A program made the position numbers and the translations under genes. A stretch of 64,000 nt of DNA from Cellulomonas phragmiteti. GTDB taxonomy: Bacteria; Actinomycetota; Actinomycetes; Actinomycetales; Cellulomonadaceae. This document shows positions 8,712 through 20,104 of this stretch, piece after piece. The notes under the pieces are model-generated. The model was not told the DNA's origin, made no database searches, and saw nothing but the letters and a program-made list of their open reading frames with translations. The stretch spans positions 248,001 through 312,000 of the forward strand of contig NZ_BONP01000001.1 in the NCBI RefSeq assembly GCF_016862775.1, written 5' to 3'. Position 1 is the stretch's first letter. Each line of letters opens with the position of its first letter.

Positions 8712-11700
8712 GTGGTTTCTCGAACGATGCGCCGTGCACTGCGCACGGCCACGGCGATCACCGGCGCCGGCGTGCTCGCCGCCGCCGGGCTGCTGCCCGC
8801 CGGGGCGGTCGATGACGACTTCGACGACGGGGCCGGCGCGTGGATCGCGTACGGGACCGACGGCGGCATCGACACCAGCACCGGCGCCCTGTGCGTGCAG
8901 GTGCCCGCCGGCTCCGCGCAGTACGGCGTCGGGGTCGTGCTCAACGGCGTCGCGGTCGAGGAGGGGGCGACCTACACCTTCGGCTACGCGGCGAGTGCCT
9001 CCACCGACGTGACCATCCGCGCGCTCATCGGGCAGAACGGGGCGCCGTACGGCACGGTGCTGGACACGAGCCCGGCGCTCACGTCCGAGCCCACGGTCGT
9101 CGAGGAGACGTTCACGGCCACGGCGTCCTACCCCGCGACGGCGACCGACGAGTCGCCCGAGGGTCAGATCGCGTTCCAGCTCGGGGGGTTCAGCGACGAC
9201 GCCTGGACGTTCTGCCTCGACGACGTCACCCTGAGCAGCGACAGCGAGCTGCTCCCGCACACGTCGTTCGCCGAGAGCCTGGGCCCGTGGGGCCTGTACG
9301 GCACGGGCGACCCGACCTTCGCCGACGGCGAGATGTGCGTCGAGGTCCCCGGCGGCAACGCCAACCCCTGGGACGCCGGCCTGTCCTTCACGGGCCTGCC
9401 GATCGAGGAGGGCGAGAACTACGTCCTCACGCTGACCGGCCGCACCGAGCCCGCCACCCCGGTGCGCGTCATCGTCGGCGAGGGCGGCGGCGACTACCGG
9501 ATGGTGCTGGAGCAGTCCGCCGCGCCGCTGGGCGTCGAGCGGACGACCCTGACGTACCCGTTCACCGCGGGGCTGGCCTTCCCGGCCGACGGCGCGGCGC
9601 CCGGCCAGGTCGCCATCCACCTCGGCAAGACCGCCGCCTACACGTTCTGCCTCTCGGAGGTCTCGTTGACCACGTCCGCCACCCCGCCGCCCCCGTACGA
9701 GCCGGACACCGGCCCGCGGGTGCGGGTCAACCAGGTGGGCTACCTGCCGCACGCCCCGAAGCGCGCGACGCTCGTCACCGACGACCCCTACGCCGTGGCG
9801 TGGCAGCTGCTCGACGCGGACGGCGAGGAGCTCGCCTCCGGCCGGTCCCAGCCCGTCGGGGCCGACGCGTCCTCCGGGCAGGACGTGCACGTCATCGACT
9901 TCTCCGACGTCCGGTCCACCGGCACGGGGCTCACGCTCGTCGCCGACGGCGAGACCAGCCACCCGTTCGCGATCGCCGAGGACCTCTACGCGCAGCTGCG
10001 CTACGACGCCCTCAACTACTTCTACCTCGCGCGCTCCGGGATCGACATCGAGGCGTCGATCGTCGGCGAGGAGTACGCCCGCGTCGCCGGGCACGTCGGC
10101 GTGGCTCCCAACCAGGGGGACACCGACGTGCCGTGCATCGGCCCGCGTGCCTACTACGACGGCTGGACGTGCGACTACACGCTCGACGTCACCGGAGGGT
10201 GGTACGACGCCGGCGACCACGGCAAGTACGTCGTCAACGGCGGCATCGCCGTGGCCCAGCTGCTCGCGACCTACGAGCGCACGCTGACGACTCCCGGCGC
10301 GCGCGCCGGCGCGCTCGACGACGGCACGCTCGACCTGCCCGAGCACGGCAACGGGGTCCCGGACGTGCTGGACGAGGCGCGCTGGGAGCTCGAGTGGATG
10401 CTCAAGATGGTGGTCCCGTCCGGGGAGTACGCCGGGATGGTGCACCACAAGATCCACGACGAGGGGTGGACCGGTCTGCCCCTCGCACCCGCGGCGGACC
10501 CGCAGGCGCGGTCGCTGCACCGGCCCTCCACCGCGGCGACGCTGAACCTGGCGGCCGTCGCCGCCCAGGGCGCCCGGCTGTTCGCCGACCACGACGAGGA
10601 GTTCGCCGCGCAGCTGCTGGCGACCGCCCGCAGCACGTACGACGCGGCGCTCGCGCACCCCGCGGTCTACGCCCCGGCAGCGGCGGGCGCCGACGGTGGC
10701 GGACCGTACGACGACTCCGACGTGACCGACGAGTTCTACTGGGCGGCCGCGGAGCTGTACGTCTCCACCGGTGAGGACCGGTACGCGGCGGACGTCGTCG
10801 CGAGCCCGCACCACACGGGCGACGTGTTCGGGCCCGGCGGGTTCAGCTGGGGCGCCACCGCGGCGCTCGGTCGTCTGACGCTCGCGACCGTGCCGAACGG
10901 GCTGCCCGACCGTGCCGAGGTGCGCGCGTCGGTCGTCGCCGGCGCCGACGCGTACCTGGCCGCGCAGGCGGAGCAGCCCTGGGGCTCGGTGTACTCGCCC
11001 ACGGGGGGCGTGTACGACTGGGGCTCCAACTCGTCGGTCACCAACATCCTCGTGGTGATCGCGACGGCGTACGACCTCACGGGCGAGGAGCAGTACCTGA
11101 GCGGCACCCTCGAGGGCCTGGACTACCTGTTCGGGCGCAACGCCCTCAACCTGTCGTACGTCACGGGGTGGGGCACGGTCTCGTCGCAGAACCAGCACTC
11201 GCGCTGGTTCGCGGCGCAGCTCGACCCGTCGCTCCCGCACCCGCCGAGGGGCTCGCTGGCGGGCGGGCCGAACTCGATCCGCGGCACGTGGGACCCGACG
11301 ATGCAGGCCACGCTGCCCGAGGACTGCGCACCGGCCACCTGCTACCTCGACGAGATCAGCTCGTGGGCGTCGAACGAGATCACGATCAACTGGAACTCGT
11401 CGCTGTCCTGGGTCGCCTCGTTCGCGGCCGACCAGGGCGACGGTGCCGTCGCGGCCGTCGCGCCGGTGGTCTCGACGCAGCCGGTGGACGTGACCGTGGC
11501 CCTCGGGTCGACCGCGACGTTCACGGCCGCCGCCACGGGCGTCCCCGCGCCGCAGGTGCGGTGGCAGGTGCGCACCGGCGCGACCTGGCGCGACGTCCCG
11601 GGGGCGACGTCCCCGACGCTCGAGGTCGTCGCGACGGCCGCGAACGCCGGGTCGCAGTACCGGGCGGTGTTCACCAACGCGTCCGGGACGGCGACCAGCG

Positions 11701-12008
11701 CCACGGCGCGCCTGCTGGTGGAGCACCAGGCGCCCGTGGTCGTGAAGCACCCGGTCGACACCTCGGGGCGCATGGGCACCTTCGTGTCGTTCACCGCGGC
11801 CGCGTCCGGGCACCCGGCGCCGTCGGTCCGCTGGCAGGTGCGCTGGGGCGGTGGGCCGTGGATCAGCGTGCCCTTCGCCACGAGCACGACGTTGCGGGTG
11901 TTGGTGACCCCGCTGGCGTACGGCACGCAGTACCGCGCGGTCTTCACCAACCCGGGGGGCACGGTCGCCACGGCCGGTGCGCACCTGACGCCACGGTTCG
12001 GCCGCTGA
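8712..12008 (+). CDS. cenC: Secreted modular family 9 endoglucanase, CenC/Cel9B type
   Basis: The enzyme hydrolyses beta-1,4-glucan outside the cell. The 1098-residue precursor has a signal peptide (about 1-32, cut after PAGA) and two tandem CBM4-like modules (about 33-178 and 179-333) that bind soluble or amorphous cellulose. An Ig-like linker domain (about 334-430) precedes the GH9 catalytic domain. That domain has GGWYDAGDHGKYV (DAGD at 499-502), SSQNQHSRWF, and a catalytic glutamate expected at 889 in SNEITINWN. Two C-terminal Ig-like repeats (about 918-1098) end the protein. This is the layout I remember for C. fimi CenC, and the N-terminal module reads closely alike. GTG 8712 was chosen because AGGGGAG lies five bases upstream and the signal peptide begins there. 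Confidence 0.95.
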   Translation: MVSRTMRRALRTATAITGAGVLAAAGLLPAGAVDDDFDDGAGAWIAYGTDGGIDTSTGALCVQVPAGSAQYGVGVVLNGVAVEEGATYTFGYAASASTDVTIRALIGQNGAPYGTVLDTSPALTSEPTVVEETFTATASYPATATDESPEGQIAFQLGGFSDDAWTFCLDDVTLSSDSELLPHTSFAESLGPWGLYGTGDPTFADGEMCVEVPGGNANPWDAGLSFTGLPIEEGENYVLTLTGRTEPATPVRVIVGEGGGDYRMVLEQSAAPLGVERTTLTYPFTAGLAFPADGAAPGQVAIHLGKTAAYTFCLSEVSLTTSATPPPPYEPDTGPRVRVNQVGYLPHAPKRATLVTDDPYAVAWQLLDADGEELASGRSQPVGADASSGQDVHVIDFSDVRSTGTGLTLVADGETSHPFAIAEDLYAQLRYDALNYFYLARSGIDIEASIVGEEYARVAGHVGVAPNQGDTDVPCIGPRAYYDGWTCDYTLDVTGGWYDAGDHGKYVVNGGIAVAQLLATYERTLTTPGARAGALDDGTLDLPEHGNGVPDVLDEARWELEWMLKMVVPSGEYAGMVHHKIHDEGWTGLPLAPAADPQARSLHRPSTAATLNLAAVAAQGARLFADHDEEFAAQLLATARSTYDAALAHPAVYAPAAAGADGGGPYDDSDVTDEFYWAAAELYVSTGEDRYAADVVASPHHTGDVFGPGGFSWGATAALGRLTLATVPNGLPDRAEVRASVVAGADAYLAAQAEQPWGSVYSPTGGVYDWGSNSSVTNILVVIATAYDLTGEEQYLSGTLEGLDYLFGRNALNLSYVTGWGTVSSQNQHSRWFAAQLDPSLPHPPRGSLAGGPNSIRGTWDPTMQATLPEDCAPATCYLDEISSWASNEITINWNSSLSWVASFAADQGDGAVAAVAPVVSTQPVDVTVALGSTATFTAAATGVPAPQVRWQVRTGATWRDVPGATSPTLEVVATAANAGSQYRAVFTNASGTATSATARLLVEHQAPVVVKHPVDTSGRMGTFVSFTAAASGHPAPSVRWQVRWGGGPWISVPFATSTTLRVLVTPLAYGTQYRAVFTNPGGTVATAGAHLTPRFGR

Positions 12009-12011
12009 CGC

Positions 12012-12058
12012 GCACCGCCCGTCCCCGCGTCGCCAACGGCGCCGGGGGCGGGCGGTGC
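12012..12058 (+). terminator. Hairpin after cenC
   Basis: Arms 12012-12027 and 12043-12058 pair over 16 bases with one mismatch around a 15-base loop, starting four bases after the cenC stop. No T-run follows, as is usual in high-GC actinobacteria. Confidence 0.7.
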
Positions 12059-12134
12059 CGTGCGTCGGCCCGCGGCGTGGCAGGCTTGTCCGCCGGGCCC
12101 CGCGACGGGCGGGCCGACGGGGACGGGAGCGGGT

Positions 12135-13145
12135 GTGCAGGTCTGGACCGACGTGTCGCAGGTGCCGGCGGGGTGGGGGCCGTCGGTGGTGACGCTCGGC
12201 AACTTCGACGGCGTGCACCGCGGGCACGTCGCGGTGCTGACCCGCATGGTCGAGGACGCGCGGGCCGTCGGGGCACGGGCCGTGGCGGTCACCTTCACGC
12301 CCCACCCCGCCCAGGTCCACCGGCCCGACGCCGCCCCGCCGCTGCTGCTCGGCGACGCCGACCGGATCGAGATGCTCGCGGCCACGGGTCTGGACGCGGT
12401 GCTGCTCGTCACGTACACGCTGGAGTTCGCGCGGCAGAGCCCGCAGGAGTTCGTCCAGCGGTACCTGGTGGGGGCGCTGGCCGCGCGCACGGTCGTGGTG
12501 GGGCGCGACGTGCGCTTCGGCTGGCAGAACTCCGGCGACCTGGCGACGATGCGCGAGCTGGGGGAGCGGCACGGGTTCGACGTCGACGACATCGAGGACG
12601 TGCGCCCCGGTGGGGAGCCCGACGCCCCGGCGGGGCGCCGCTGGTCCTCGACCTGGGTGCGTGAGCTGCTCGCGCTCGGGGACGTGCGGGCTGCGGCGGA
12701 CGTGCTCGGCCGCGCCCACCGCGTCCGCGGTGTCGTCGTCCACGGCGACGCCCGGGGGCGTGCGCTCGGGTACCCGACCGCGAACCTGGGCGGGACGACC
12801 GGCATGGTGCCCGCCGACGGCGTCTACGCCGGCTGGCTGCGCCGCGCCGACCGGCGGCCGGACGGGGCACCGGTCGAGGAGGGCGACCGGGTGCTGCCGG
12901 CGGCCGTGTCGATCGGCACGAACCCGACGTTCGGAGGGCGGGACCGGCGGGTCGAGGCGTACGTGCTGGACCGCACCGACCTCGACCTCTACGACGAGGA
13001 GGTCGTCCTCGAGCTGGTGGAGCGGCTGCGTCCGACGCTCCGGTTCGACGCCGTCGACGAGCTCCTGACGCAGATGGCGTCGGACGTCGCCGAGGTGCGG
13101 CGGGTGCTCGGGAGCGCCGGGCCCGAGGAGCCTGCGGGTCCGTGA
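12135..13145 (+). CDS. ribF: Bifunctional riboflavin kinase / FAD synthetase
   Basis: RibF phosphorylates riboflavin to FMN and adenylates FMN to FAD. The 336-residue product has the N-terminal nucleotidyltransferase domain with [19 protein letters not shown] and a C-terminal kinase domain with [11 protein letters not shown] and [13 protein letters not shown] 12135 follows a GGGAG-like site and gives the family start [15 protein letters not shown]; frame open upstream is not conserved in appearance. The gene sits between cenC and rpsO, where relatives usually have truB-ribF-rpsO. Confidence 0.96.
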   Translation: MQVWTDVSQVPAGWGPSVVTLGNFDGVHRGHVAVLTRMVEDARAVGARAVAVTFTPHPAQVHRPDAAPPLLLGDADRIEMLAATGLDAVLLVTYTLEFARQSPQEFVQRYLVGALAARTVVVGRDVRFGWQNSGDLATMRELGERHGFDVDDIEDVRPGGEPDAPAGRRWSSTWVRELLALGDVRAAADVLGRAHRVRGVVVHGDARGRALGYPTANLGGTTGMVPADGVYAGWLRRADRRPDGAPVEEGDRVLPAAVSIGTNPTFGGRDRRVEAYVLDRTDLDLYDEEVVLELVERLRPTLRFDAVDELLTQMASDVAEVRRVLGSAGPEEPAGP

Positions 13146-13167
13146 CGAGCTCAGCGCCCGGCACTGG

Positions 13168-13173
13168 TAGTCT
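13168..13173 (+). promoter_or_regulatory. Putative rpsO -10 element
   Basis: TAGTCT just after ribF would give a start near 13180 and a leader of about 80 bases before rpsO. Confidence 0.35.
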
Positions 13174-13261
13174 GGTGGACGCCGTACGACCGGCCGCGGA
13201 CCGAGAGAGCCCGGGTGGACATGCCCCGGCGCACCGCGCAACGAGAAACCTGAGGAGCACC

Positions 13262-13531
13262 GTGTCGCTCGACACTGCCACGAAGCAGTCCATCATGGCC
13301 GAGTACGCCACCCACGAGGGCGACACCGGCTCGCCCGAGGTGCAGATCGCGGTCCTGACCCAGCGGATCAAGGACCTGACCGAGCACCTCAAGGAGCACA
13401 AGCACGACCACCACAGCCGCCGCGGGCTGCTCCTGCTCGTCGGGCGCCGTCGCCGGCTGCTCGGCTACCTGCAGAAGGTCGACATCAACCGCTACCGCGC
13501 GCTCATCGAGCGCCTCGGCCTGCGCCGCTGA
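13262..13531 (+). CDS. rpsO: 30S ribosomal protein S15
   Basis: S15 binds 16S rRNA in the central domain and contacts 23S rRNA across the subunit bridge. The 89-residue product is exactly the usual length and contains [33 protein letters not shown] and the C-terminal [13 protein letters not shown]. The GTG start follows GAGGAGCACC. The roughly 80-base leader could hold an S15 autoregulatory structure, as known for other bacteria. It is followed by a strong hairpin and then pnp, the classic rpsO-pnp pair. Confidence 0.98.
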   Translation: MSLDTATKQSIMAEYATHEGDTGSPEVQIAVLTQRIKDLTEHLKEHKHDHHSRRGLLLLVGRRRRLLGYLQKVDINRYRALIERLGLRR

Positions 13532-13540
13532 ACGACCCGC

Positions 13541-13571
13541 ACCAGCCCGGACCTCCTCGGTCCGGGCTGGT
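13541..13571 (+). terminator. Terminator hairpin after rpsO
   Basis: A perfect 13-base-pair stem (13541-13553 with 13559-13571) closes a TCCTC loop ten bases after the rpsO stop. A second 7-bp hairpin follows at 13585-13604. It probably causes partial termination before pnp. Confidence 0.75.
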
Positions 13572-13681
13572 CCTGCGTCGGGCCCGGTCCGGCTCGACGG
13601 ACCGACGCGGGACCGCACGACCGCACCACCTGCACGACCAGCACAACCACCGCGCCGACCCCGCTCGTCCGGTCCTCGGTA

Positions 13682-13712
13682 GTGGCTCCCGGAACACGTG
13701 TCCGGGTACCAC
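13682..13712 (+). promoter_or_regulatory. Hairpin in the pnp leader
   Basis: GTGG and CCAC flank CCCGGA and TCCGGG around an inner CAC/GTG, giving a stem with a small bulge 55 bases upstream of the pnp start. In other bacteria such pnp leader stems are cut by RNase III and used for autocontrol. That role here is inferred. Confidence 0.45.
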
Positions 13713-13766
13713 GGTCGAAGACCGCCGCGGGGCAGGGCGGCGCCTTCGAGAACAAGGAGGGCACCC

Positions 13767-15998
13767 GTGGAGGGTCCCGAGATCCAGTTCGCCGAGGCCA
13801 CGATCGACAACGGTCGCTTCGGCACCCGCACCGTCCGCTTCGAGACCGGCCGCCTGGCCAAGCAGGCCGCCGGCGCAGCCGTCGCCTACCTGGACGACGA
13901 CACGATGCTCCTGTCGGCCACGACGGCCGGCAAGCACCCGCGTGAGGGCTTCGACTTCTTCCCCCTGACGGTCGACGTCGAGGAGCGGCAGTACGCCGCC
14001 GGCAAGATCCCCGGCTCGTTCTTCCGTCGCGAGGGCCGCCCCTCGACCGAGGCGATCCTGGCGTGCCGCCTGATCGACCGCCCGCTGCGTCCCCTGTTCG
14101 TCAAGGGCCTGCGCAACGAGGTGCAGGTCGTCGTCACGGTCCTGTCGATCAACCCCGACGACTCGTACGACGTCCTGGCCATCAACGCGGCGTCGATGTC
14201 GACGCAGCTGTCCGGCCTGCCGTTCTCCGGCCCGGTCGCGGCCACGCGCCTGTCGCTCGTCGACGGCCAGTGGGTCGCGTTCCCGCGCTACTCCGAGCGC
14301 GAGCGCTCGACGTTCGACATCGTCGTCGCCGGCCGCGTCGTCGGTGACGACGTCGCGATCGCGATGATCGAGGCCGACGCCCCCGAGGGCGCGTGGAACC
14401 TCATCCACGGCGGCGGCGGCACCGCGCCGACCGAGGAGATCGTCACGCAGGGCATCGAGGCCGCCAAGCCGTCGATCCGCGCCCTGGTCGAGGCCCAGCA
14501 GCAGCTGGCCGCCTCGAGCGCCAAGGAGACGCGGGACTTCCCGACGTTCCCCGACTACCAGCCCGACGTGCTCGCCGCGGTCGAGCAGGCCGCCACCGCG
14601 CGCCTGTCGGACGCGCTGTCGATCGCCGACAAGCAGCAGCGCGAGGCGCGCCTCGACGAGATCAAGGGCGAGGTCCAGACCGAGCTCGCCGGTCAGTTCG
14701 AGGGTCGCGAGAAGGAGATCTCCGGCGCGTACCGCTCCGTGCAGAAGACCCTCATCCGCCAGCGGATCCTCACCGACGGCTTCCGCATCGACGGCCGTGG
14801 CCTGCGGGACATCCGCACCCTCTCGGCCGAGGTCGAGGTCCTGCCCCGGACGCACGGCTCGGCGCTGTTCGAGCGCGGCGAGACGCAGATCCTCGGCGTC
14901 ACGACGCTGAACATGCTGCGCATGGAGCAGCAGATCGACTCGCTGTCGCCCGAGACGCGCAAGCGGTACATGCACCACTACAACTTCCCGCCGTTCTCCA
15001 CCGGCGAGACGGGGCGCGTCGGCTCGCCGAAGCGTCGCGAGATCGGTCACGGCGCGCTCGCCGAGCGCGCGATCGTCCCGGTGCTGCCGGCCCGCGAGGA
15101 CTTCCCCTACGCGATCCGTCAGGTCTCCGAGGCGCTGGGCTCCAACGGCTCGACCTCCATGGGCTCGGTCTGCGCCGCGACGCTGTCGCTGCTCAACGCC
15201 GGTGTCCCGCTGCGCGCGCCCGTCGCGGGCATCGCCATGGGCCTGGTCTCCGACACCGTCGACGGTGAGACCCGCTACGCGGCCCTCACGGACATCCTCG
15301 GGGCCGAGGACGCCTTCGGTGACATGGACTTCAAGGTCGCCGGCACGCGGGAGTTCGTCACCGCGATCCAGCTCGACACCAAGCTCGACGGCATCCCGGC
15401 GTCGGTCCTGGCCGGCGCGCTGACGCAGGCGAAGGAGGCTCGCCTGGCGATCCTCGACGTCATCGGCGAGGCCATCGACGTCCCGGACGAGATGAGCCCG
15501 TTCGCCCCGCGCGTCATCTCGGTGAAGGTCCCGGTCGACAAGATCGGCGAGGTCATCGGCCCGAAGGGCAAGATGATCAACCAGATCCAGGAGGAGACCG
15601 GCGCCGACATCTCCATCGAGGACGACGGCACGGTCTACATCGGCGCCACCGACGGACCGTCGGCGGAGGCCGCACGGGCCGCGATCAACGCGATCGCGAA
15701 CCCGCACATGCCCGAGATCGGCGAGCGGTTCGTCGGGACCGTGGTGAAGACCACGACCTTCGGCGCGTTCATCTCGCTGTCGCCGGGCAAGGACGGTCTG
15801 CTGCACATCTCGCAGATCCGCAAGCTCGTCGGTGGCAAGCGCGTCGAGAACGTCGAGGACGTCCTGGCCATCGGCCAGAAGGTCCAGGTCGAGATCGGCG
15901 AGATCGACCCGCGCGGCAAGCTGTCGCTGCACGCGGTCCTCGACGAGGCGCAGGGCGAGGGCGAGCCGGCCGTCGAGCCGGCGACGACCGACGCCTGA
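13767..15998 (+). CDS. pnp: Polyribonucleotide nucleotidyltransferase (PNPase)
   Basis: PNPase degrades RNA 3-prime to 5-prime by phosphorolysis and can synthesise tails. The 743-residue product has two RNase PH-like domains around an all-helical linker. The second contains [33 protein letters not shown] and [14 protein letters not shown] with the metal-binding aspartates. A KH domain ([16 protein letters not shown]) and an S1 domain ([17 protein letters not shown]) follow. The GTG start follows AAGGAGG seven bases upstream. The stop is immediately followed by the M16 peptidase start, indicating one transcript. Confidence 0.98.
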   Translation: MEGPEIQFAEATIDNGRFGTRTVRFETGRLAKQAAGAAVAYLDDDTMLLSATTAGKHPREGFDFFPLTVDVEERQYAAGKIPGSFFRREGRPSTEAILACRLIDRPLRPLFVKGLRNEVQVVVTVLSINPDDSYDVLAINAASMSTQLSGLPFSGPVAATRLSLVDGQWVAFPRYSERERSTFDIVVAGRVVGDDVAIAMIEADAPEGAWNLIHGGGGTAPTEEIVTQGIEAAKPSIRALVEAQQQLAASSAKETRDFPTFPDYQPDVLAAVEQAATARLSDALSIADKQQREARLDEIKGEVQTELAGQFEGREKEISGAYRSVQKTLIRQRILTDGFRIDGRGLRDIRTLSAEVEVLPRTHGSALFERGETQILGVTTLNMLRMEQQIDSLSPETRKRYMHHYNFPPFSTGETGRVGSPKRREIGHGALAERAIVPVLPAREDFPYAIRQVSEALGSNGSTSMGSVCAATLSLLNAGVPLRAPVAGIAMGLVSDTVDGETRYAALTDILGAEDAFGDMDFKVAGTREFVTAIQLDTKLDGIPASVLAGALTQAKEARLAILDVIGEAIDVPDEMSPFAPRVISVKVPVDKIGEVIGPKGKMINQIQEETGADISIEDDGTVYIGATDGPSAEAARAAINAIANPHMPEIGERFVGTVVKTTTFGAFISLSPGKDGLLHISQIRKLVGGKRVENVEDVLAIGQKVQVEIGEIDPRGKLSLHAVLDEAQGEGEPAVEPATTDA

Positions 15999-15999
15999 C

Positions 16000-17322
16000 G
16001 TGCCGCAGATCCTCCCGCTCGTCGCGCCCGGCTCACCGGGCGCCGAGCTCGTCGTCGGGCAGGACGGTGCCGCCGTACGGCGCACCGTCCTGCCCGGCGG
16101 CGTCCGGGTCCTGACCGAGCACATGCCCGGCCTGCGCTCCGCCACCGTCGGGGCGTGGGTCGGGGTCGGATCGCGGGACGAGACGTCGGGCCACTTCGGC
16201 TCGACGCACTTCCTCGAGCACCTGCTGTTCAAGGGCACCGCGCGCCGCTCCGCCATGGACATCGCGGAGGCGTTCGACGCCGTCGGCGGTGAGGCGAACG
16301 CCGCCACCGGCAAGGAGCACACCTGCTACTACGCACGGGTGCTCGACACCGACGTGCCCATGGCCGTCGACGTCATCGCCGACATGGTGACGTCCGCCCG
16401 CCTCGACGGCGACGAGCTCGAGACCGAGCGCGGCGTCATCCTCGAAGAGCTCGCCATGAACGACGACGACCCGTCGGACGTCGCGCACGAGCAGTTCGCC
16501 ACGGCCGTGTTCGGCGACACCCCGCTCGGTCGGCCGATCGGCGGCACCCCGCACGCCATCCGGACGGTGCCCCGCGCCGCGGTGTGGGACCACTACCGCG
16601 AGCACTACCGCCCCGAGACCCTCGTCGTCACCGCGGCCGGGGGCGTCGACCACGACGCGCTGTGCGCCCAGGTCGAGGCGGCGCTCGCGGCCGGCGGCTG
16701 GGACCTGGCGCCGGGCGCGGTCCCTGCAGCGCGCCGTGCCGCGGGTGTGCCCGGACCCGCCGCGGCGGGCGTCGAGCTCACGGTCCGCCGCTCCACCGAG
16801 CAGGCCAACGTCATCGTCGGCGGCACCTGCCTGAACGCCACCGACGATCGGCGGTTCGTGCTGTCGGTGCTCAACGCCGCCCTCGGCGGCGGCATGTCGT
16901 CGCGGCTGTTCCAGGAGATCCGCGAGAAGCGCGGGCTGGCGTACTCCACCTACTCCTTCGCGAGCGCGCACGCCGAGACCGGCCTGTTCGGTCTGTACGC
17001 CGGGTGCACCCCCGCAAGGGTCGACGAGGTCACCGCCCTCATGGTCGTCGAGCTCGAGCGCATGGCCGACGAGCCGATGGGCGCGGCCGAGCTCTCCCGC
17101 AGCATCGGCCAGCTCTGCGGCGGGCTCGTGCTCGGCATGGAGGACACCGGGTCGCGGATGAGCCGGCTCGGCAAGGCCGAGCTCGTGCACGGGCAGCTGC
17201 TCGACGTCGACGAGTCGCTCGCCCGGATCCGGGCGGTCACGGCGGGCGAGGTCCAGGAGCTCGCGGCCGAGCTCGCCGCAGCGCCGCGCAGCGTCGTGCG
17301 CGTCGGGCCCTTCGGGGACTGA
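16000..17322 (+). CDS. M16 family zinc metallopeptidase
   Basis: The 440-residue product is a pitrilysin/processing-peptidase type protease. It carries the inverted zinc motif HFLEH (His70 to His74) and the downstream acidic motif ETERGVILEELAMNDDDP, whose glutamate is the third ligand. The C-terminal half has the R/Y-rich signature EKRGLAYSTYSF. No signal peptide is visible, so it is probably cytoplasmic. The GTG start is one base past the pnp stop with no clear ribosome site, implying translation coupling. The pnp-M16-dapB order is common in actinobacteria. The substrate is unknown. Confidence 0.92.
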   Translation: MPQILPLVAPGSPGAELVVGQDGAAVRRTVLPGGVRVLTEHMPGLRSATVGAWVGVGSRDETSGHFGSTHFLEHLLFKGTARRSAMDIAEAFDAVGGEANAATGKEHTCYYARVLDTDVPMAVDVIADMVTSARLDGDELETERGVILEELAMNDDDPSDVAHEQFATAVFGDTPLGRPIGGTPHAIRTVPRAAVWDHYREHYRPETLVVTAAGGVDHDALCAQVEAALAAGGWDLAPGAVPAARRAAGVPGPAAAGVELTVRRSTEQANVIVGGTCLNATDDRRFVLSVLNAALGGGMSSRLFQEIREKRGLAYSTYSFASAHAETGLFGLYAGCTPARVDEVTALMVVELERMADEPMGAAELSRSIGQLCGGLVLGMEDTGSRMSRLGKAELVHGQLLDVDESLARIRAVTAGEVQELAAELAAAPRSVVRVGPFGD

Positions 17323-17360
17323 CCGGCCCCACTGACGCCTTGTCGGCGGCATGATGAGGC

Positions 17361-18191
17361 ATGGCCGTCGCCGTGGACTCGTACCGTCGCCTTCCCGTTC
17401 CCGCCGGGCTGCACGGCATCGCCGAGCACGCGTGGGTCGCGAGACACGACGGCGGGCGGCAGCACACCGAGGTGCTGCTGCCCGACGGGCGCGGTCTGCT
17501 GCAGATCGTGCGCGGCACGGGCGGTCGGCTCGTCGACCCGCTCACGGGGGTGGTCACCCCCGACCGCGACGGGCTGCGCAGCGCGTGGACGCGGGCGGTG
17601 ATCGCCGAGCAGACGGGCCCCGTGGCGCGCCTGGGGGTGCAGCTGCACCCGCTGGGGCCCGCGCGGCTGCGCGCCGAGCGGCCCGTGGCCGACACCTGGC
17701 TGCCGGTCGAAGAGGTCCTCGACGCGGCGACCGTCGCGCGCGCAGGTGAGCTCCTGGAGGCCGGTGGCGACGACGAGGCCGTGGGCGTCGTGCTCGACGC
17801 GCTCGCGGCGCTGCCGCGGCGGACGGGTGCGGACCTCGACCACCTTGAGGACGCCCTGCGGTTCATCGACGAGCGGCACGGTCTGGTCCGCCAGCTCGAC
17901 GTGGCACGCGACGTCGCGACGAGCCTGGGTGAGCTGCACCGCTGGTGCACGCACCTGCTCGGCATGACGCCCGCGCAGTACCTGTCCGCGGTGCGGTTCG
18001 CGACGTTCGTGCGCGAGTCGGTCGGGTCCGGCCCGGTCGACGCCGCCGCCACGACCGCCGTCGTCGAGTGGTTCGTCGAGGCCGGCTACCCGCCGCGGGA
18101 GGTGGAGCGGTTCACCGGCCTGCCGCCGGTCGAGCTGCGGCGGCTCGCGGAGCACCTGGCGCAGCGCGTCGCCGCGTCCCCCGGCCGCTGA
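17361..18191 (+). CDS. AraC-type helix-turn-helix regulator
   Basis: The 276-residue protein has an N-terminal cupin-like/DUF6597-like sensor half (VLLPDGRGLLQIVRG). Its C-terminal region resembles an AraC DNA-binding domain: VARDVATSLGELHRWCTHLLG then GMTPAQYLSAVRFATFVRE, with a second helix pair ending near VELRRLAEHL. It begins 38 bases after the M16 peptidase gene and precedes dapB by 60 bases. The ligand and targets are not apparent. Assignment to the AraC superfamily is by motif appearance only, and the second helix-turn-helix is degenerate. Confidence 0.65.
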   Translation: MAVAVDSYRRLPVPAGLHGIAEHAWVARHDGGRQHTEVLLPDGRGLLQIVRGTGGRLVDPLTGVVTPDRDGLRSAWTRAVIAEQTGPVARLGVQLHPLGPARLRAERPVADTWLPVEEVLDAATVARAGELLEAGGDDEAVGVVLDALAALPRRTGADLDHLEDALRFIDERHGLVRQLDVARDVATSLGELHRWCTHLLGMTPAQYLSAVRFATFVRESVGSGPVDAAATTAVVEWFVEAGYPPREVERFTGLPPVELRRLAEHLAQRVAASPGR

Positions 18192-19498
<1,307 letters not shown>

Positions 19499-19522
19499 GG
19501 CGGCCCGGGCGCGCGGCGCGAC

Positions 19523-20074
19523 TCAGATCGCCGCGTACCACCGGTGCTCGGCCACGACGTGCGCCTCCTCGTCGGGCCCCGGACCGGTCGCCAGGCGCCG
19601 GGTGCGCCCGTCGGGGCCCAGGCCCGTGCCGGACAGGAACCGCTCGCGGGCGGCGTCGCCCTCGACGACCCAGGTCTGCACCTGGTCGGCGCCGTCGGCG
19701 CGCAGCAGGTCGACCGCAGCCGCGAGCAGGCGCGAGCCGTGCCCGGAGCGCTGGTCCGGCGGGTCGACCTCGAGGGCGAGGACCACGCCGCCGGGCGCCT
19801 GCATCGGGTCCGGCGGTGCGACCGGTGCGACCGAGGCGACGCCGACGACCCGCGGCCCGTCGCACGCGACCAGCACGTGGTAGCCGGGCCCGGGAGGCGT
19901 GGTCACCGCCTGGCGCCACTGGGCGACGAACGCCTGCTCGTCGAGCGAGTCGAGCACGACCTCGCCGAGCACGTCGGCGTGGGCCGTGCGCCACGCGGCG
20001 AGCTGGATGGCGGCGATGCGGGTCTCGTCGCCCGGCACGGCGGGACGGACGGACACGTCGGCGGTGGGCGGCAC
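19523..20074 (-). CDS. GNAT family N-acetyltransferase
   Basis: The 183-residue product shows the GNAT fold pattern: an N-terminal VSVRPAVPGDETRIAAIQ, then VLALEVDPPDQRSGHGSRLL, which is the acetyl-CoA-binding motif A (Q/RxxGxG/A form). A C-terminal WVVEGDAARERF segment follows. The substrate cannot be read from the sequence. The GTG start lies six bases after a TAGGCT -10 element, indicating a leaderless message. The gene is divergent from the hypothetical gene at 20117. Confidence 0.85.
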   Translation of the reverse strand: MPPTADVSVRPAVPGDETRIAAIQLAAWRTAHADVLGEVVLDSLDEQAFVAQWRQAVTTPPGPGYHVLVACDGPRVVGVASVAPVAPPDPMQAPGGVVLALEVDPPDQRSGHGSRLLAAAVDLLRADGADQVQTWVVEGDAARERFLSGTGLGPDGRTRRLATGPGPDEEAHVVAEHRWYAAI

Positions 20075-20080
20075 CCCGCG

Positions 20081-20086
20081 AGCCTA
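20081..20086 (-). promoter_or_regulatory. Putative leaderless -10 for the GNAT gene
   Basis: Read on the minus strand, TAGGCT ends six bases before the GTG at 20074. Confidence 0.5.
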
Positions 20087-20104
20087 ACCCGCAGGTGCGG
20101 ACGG

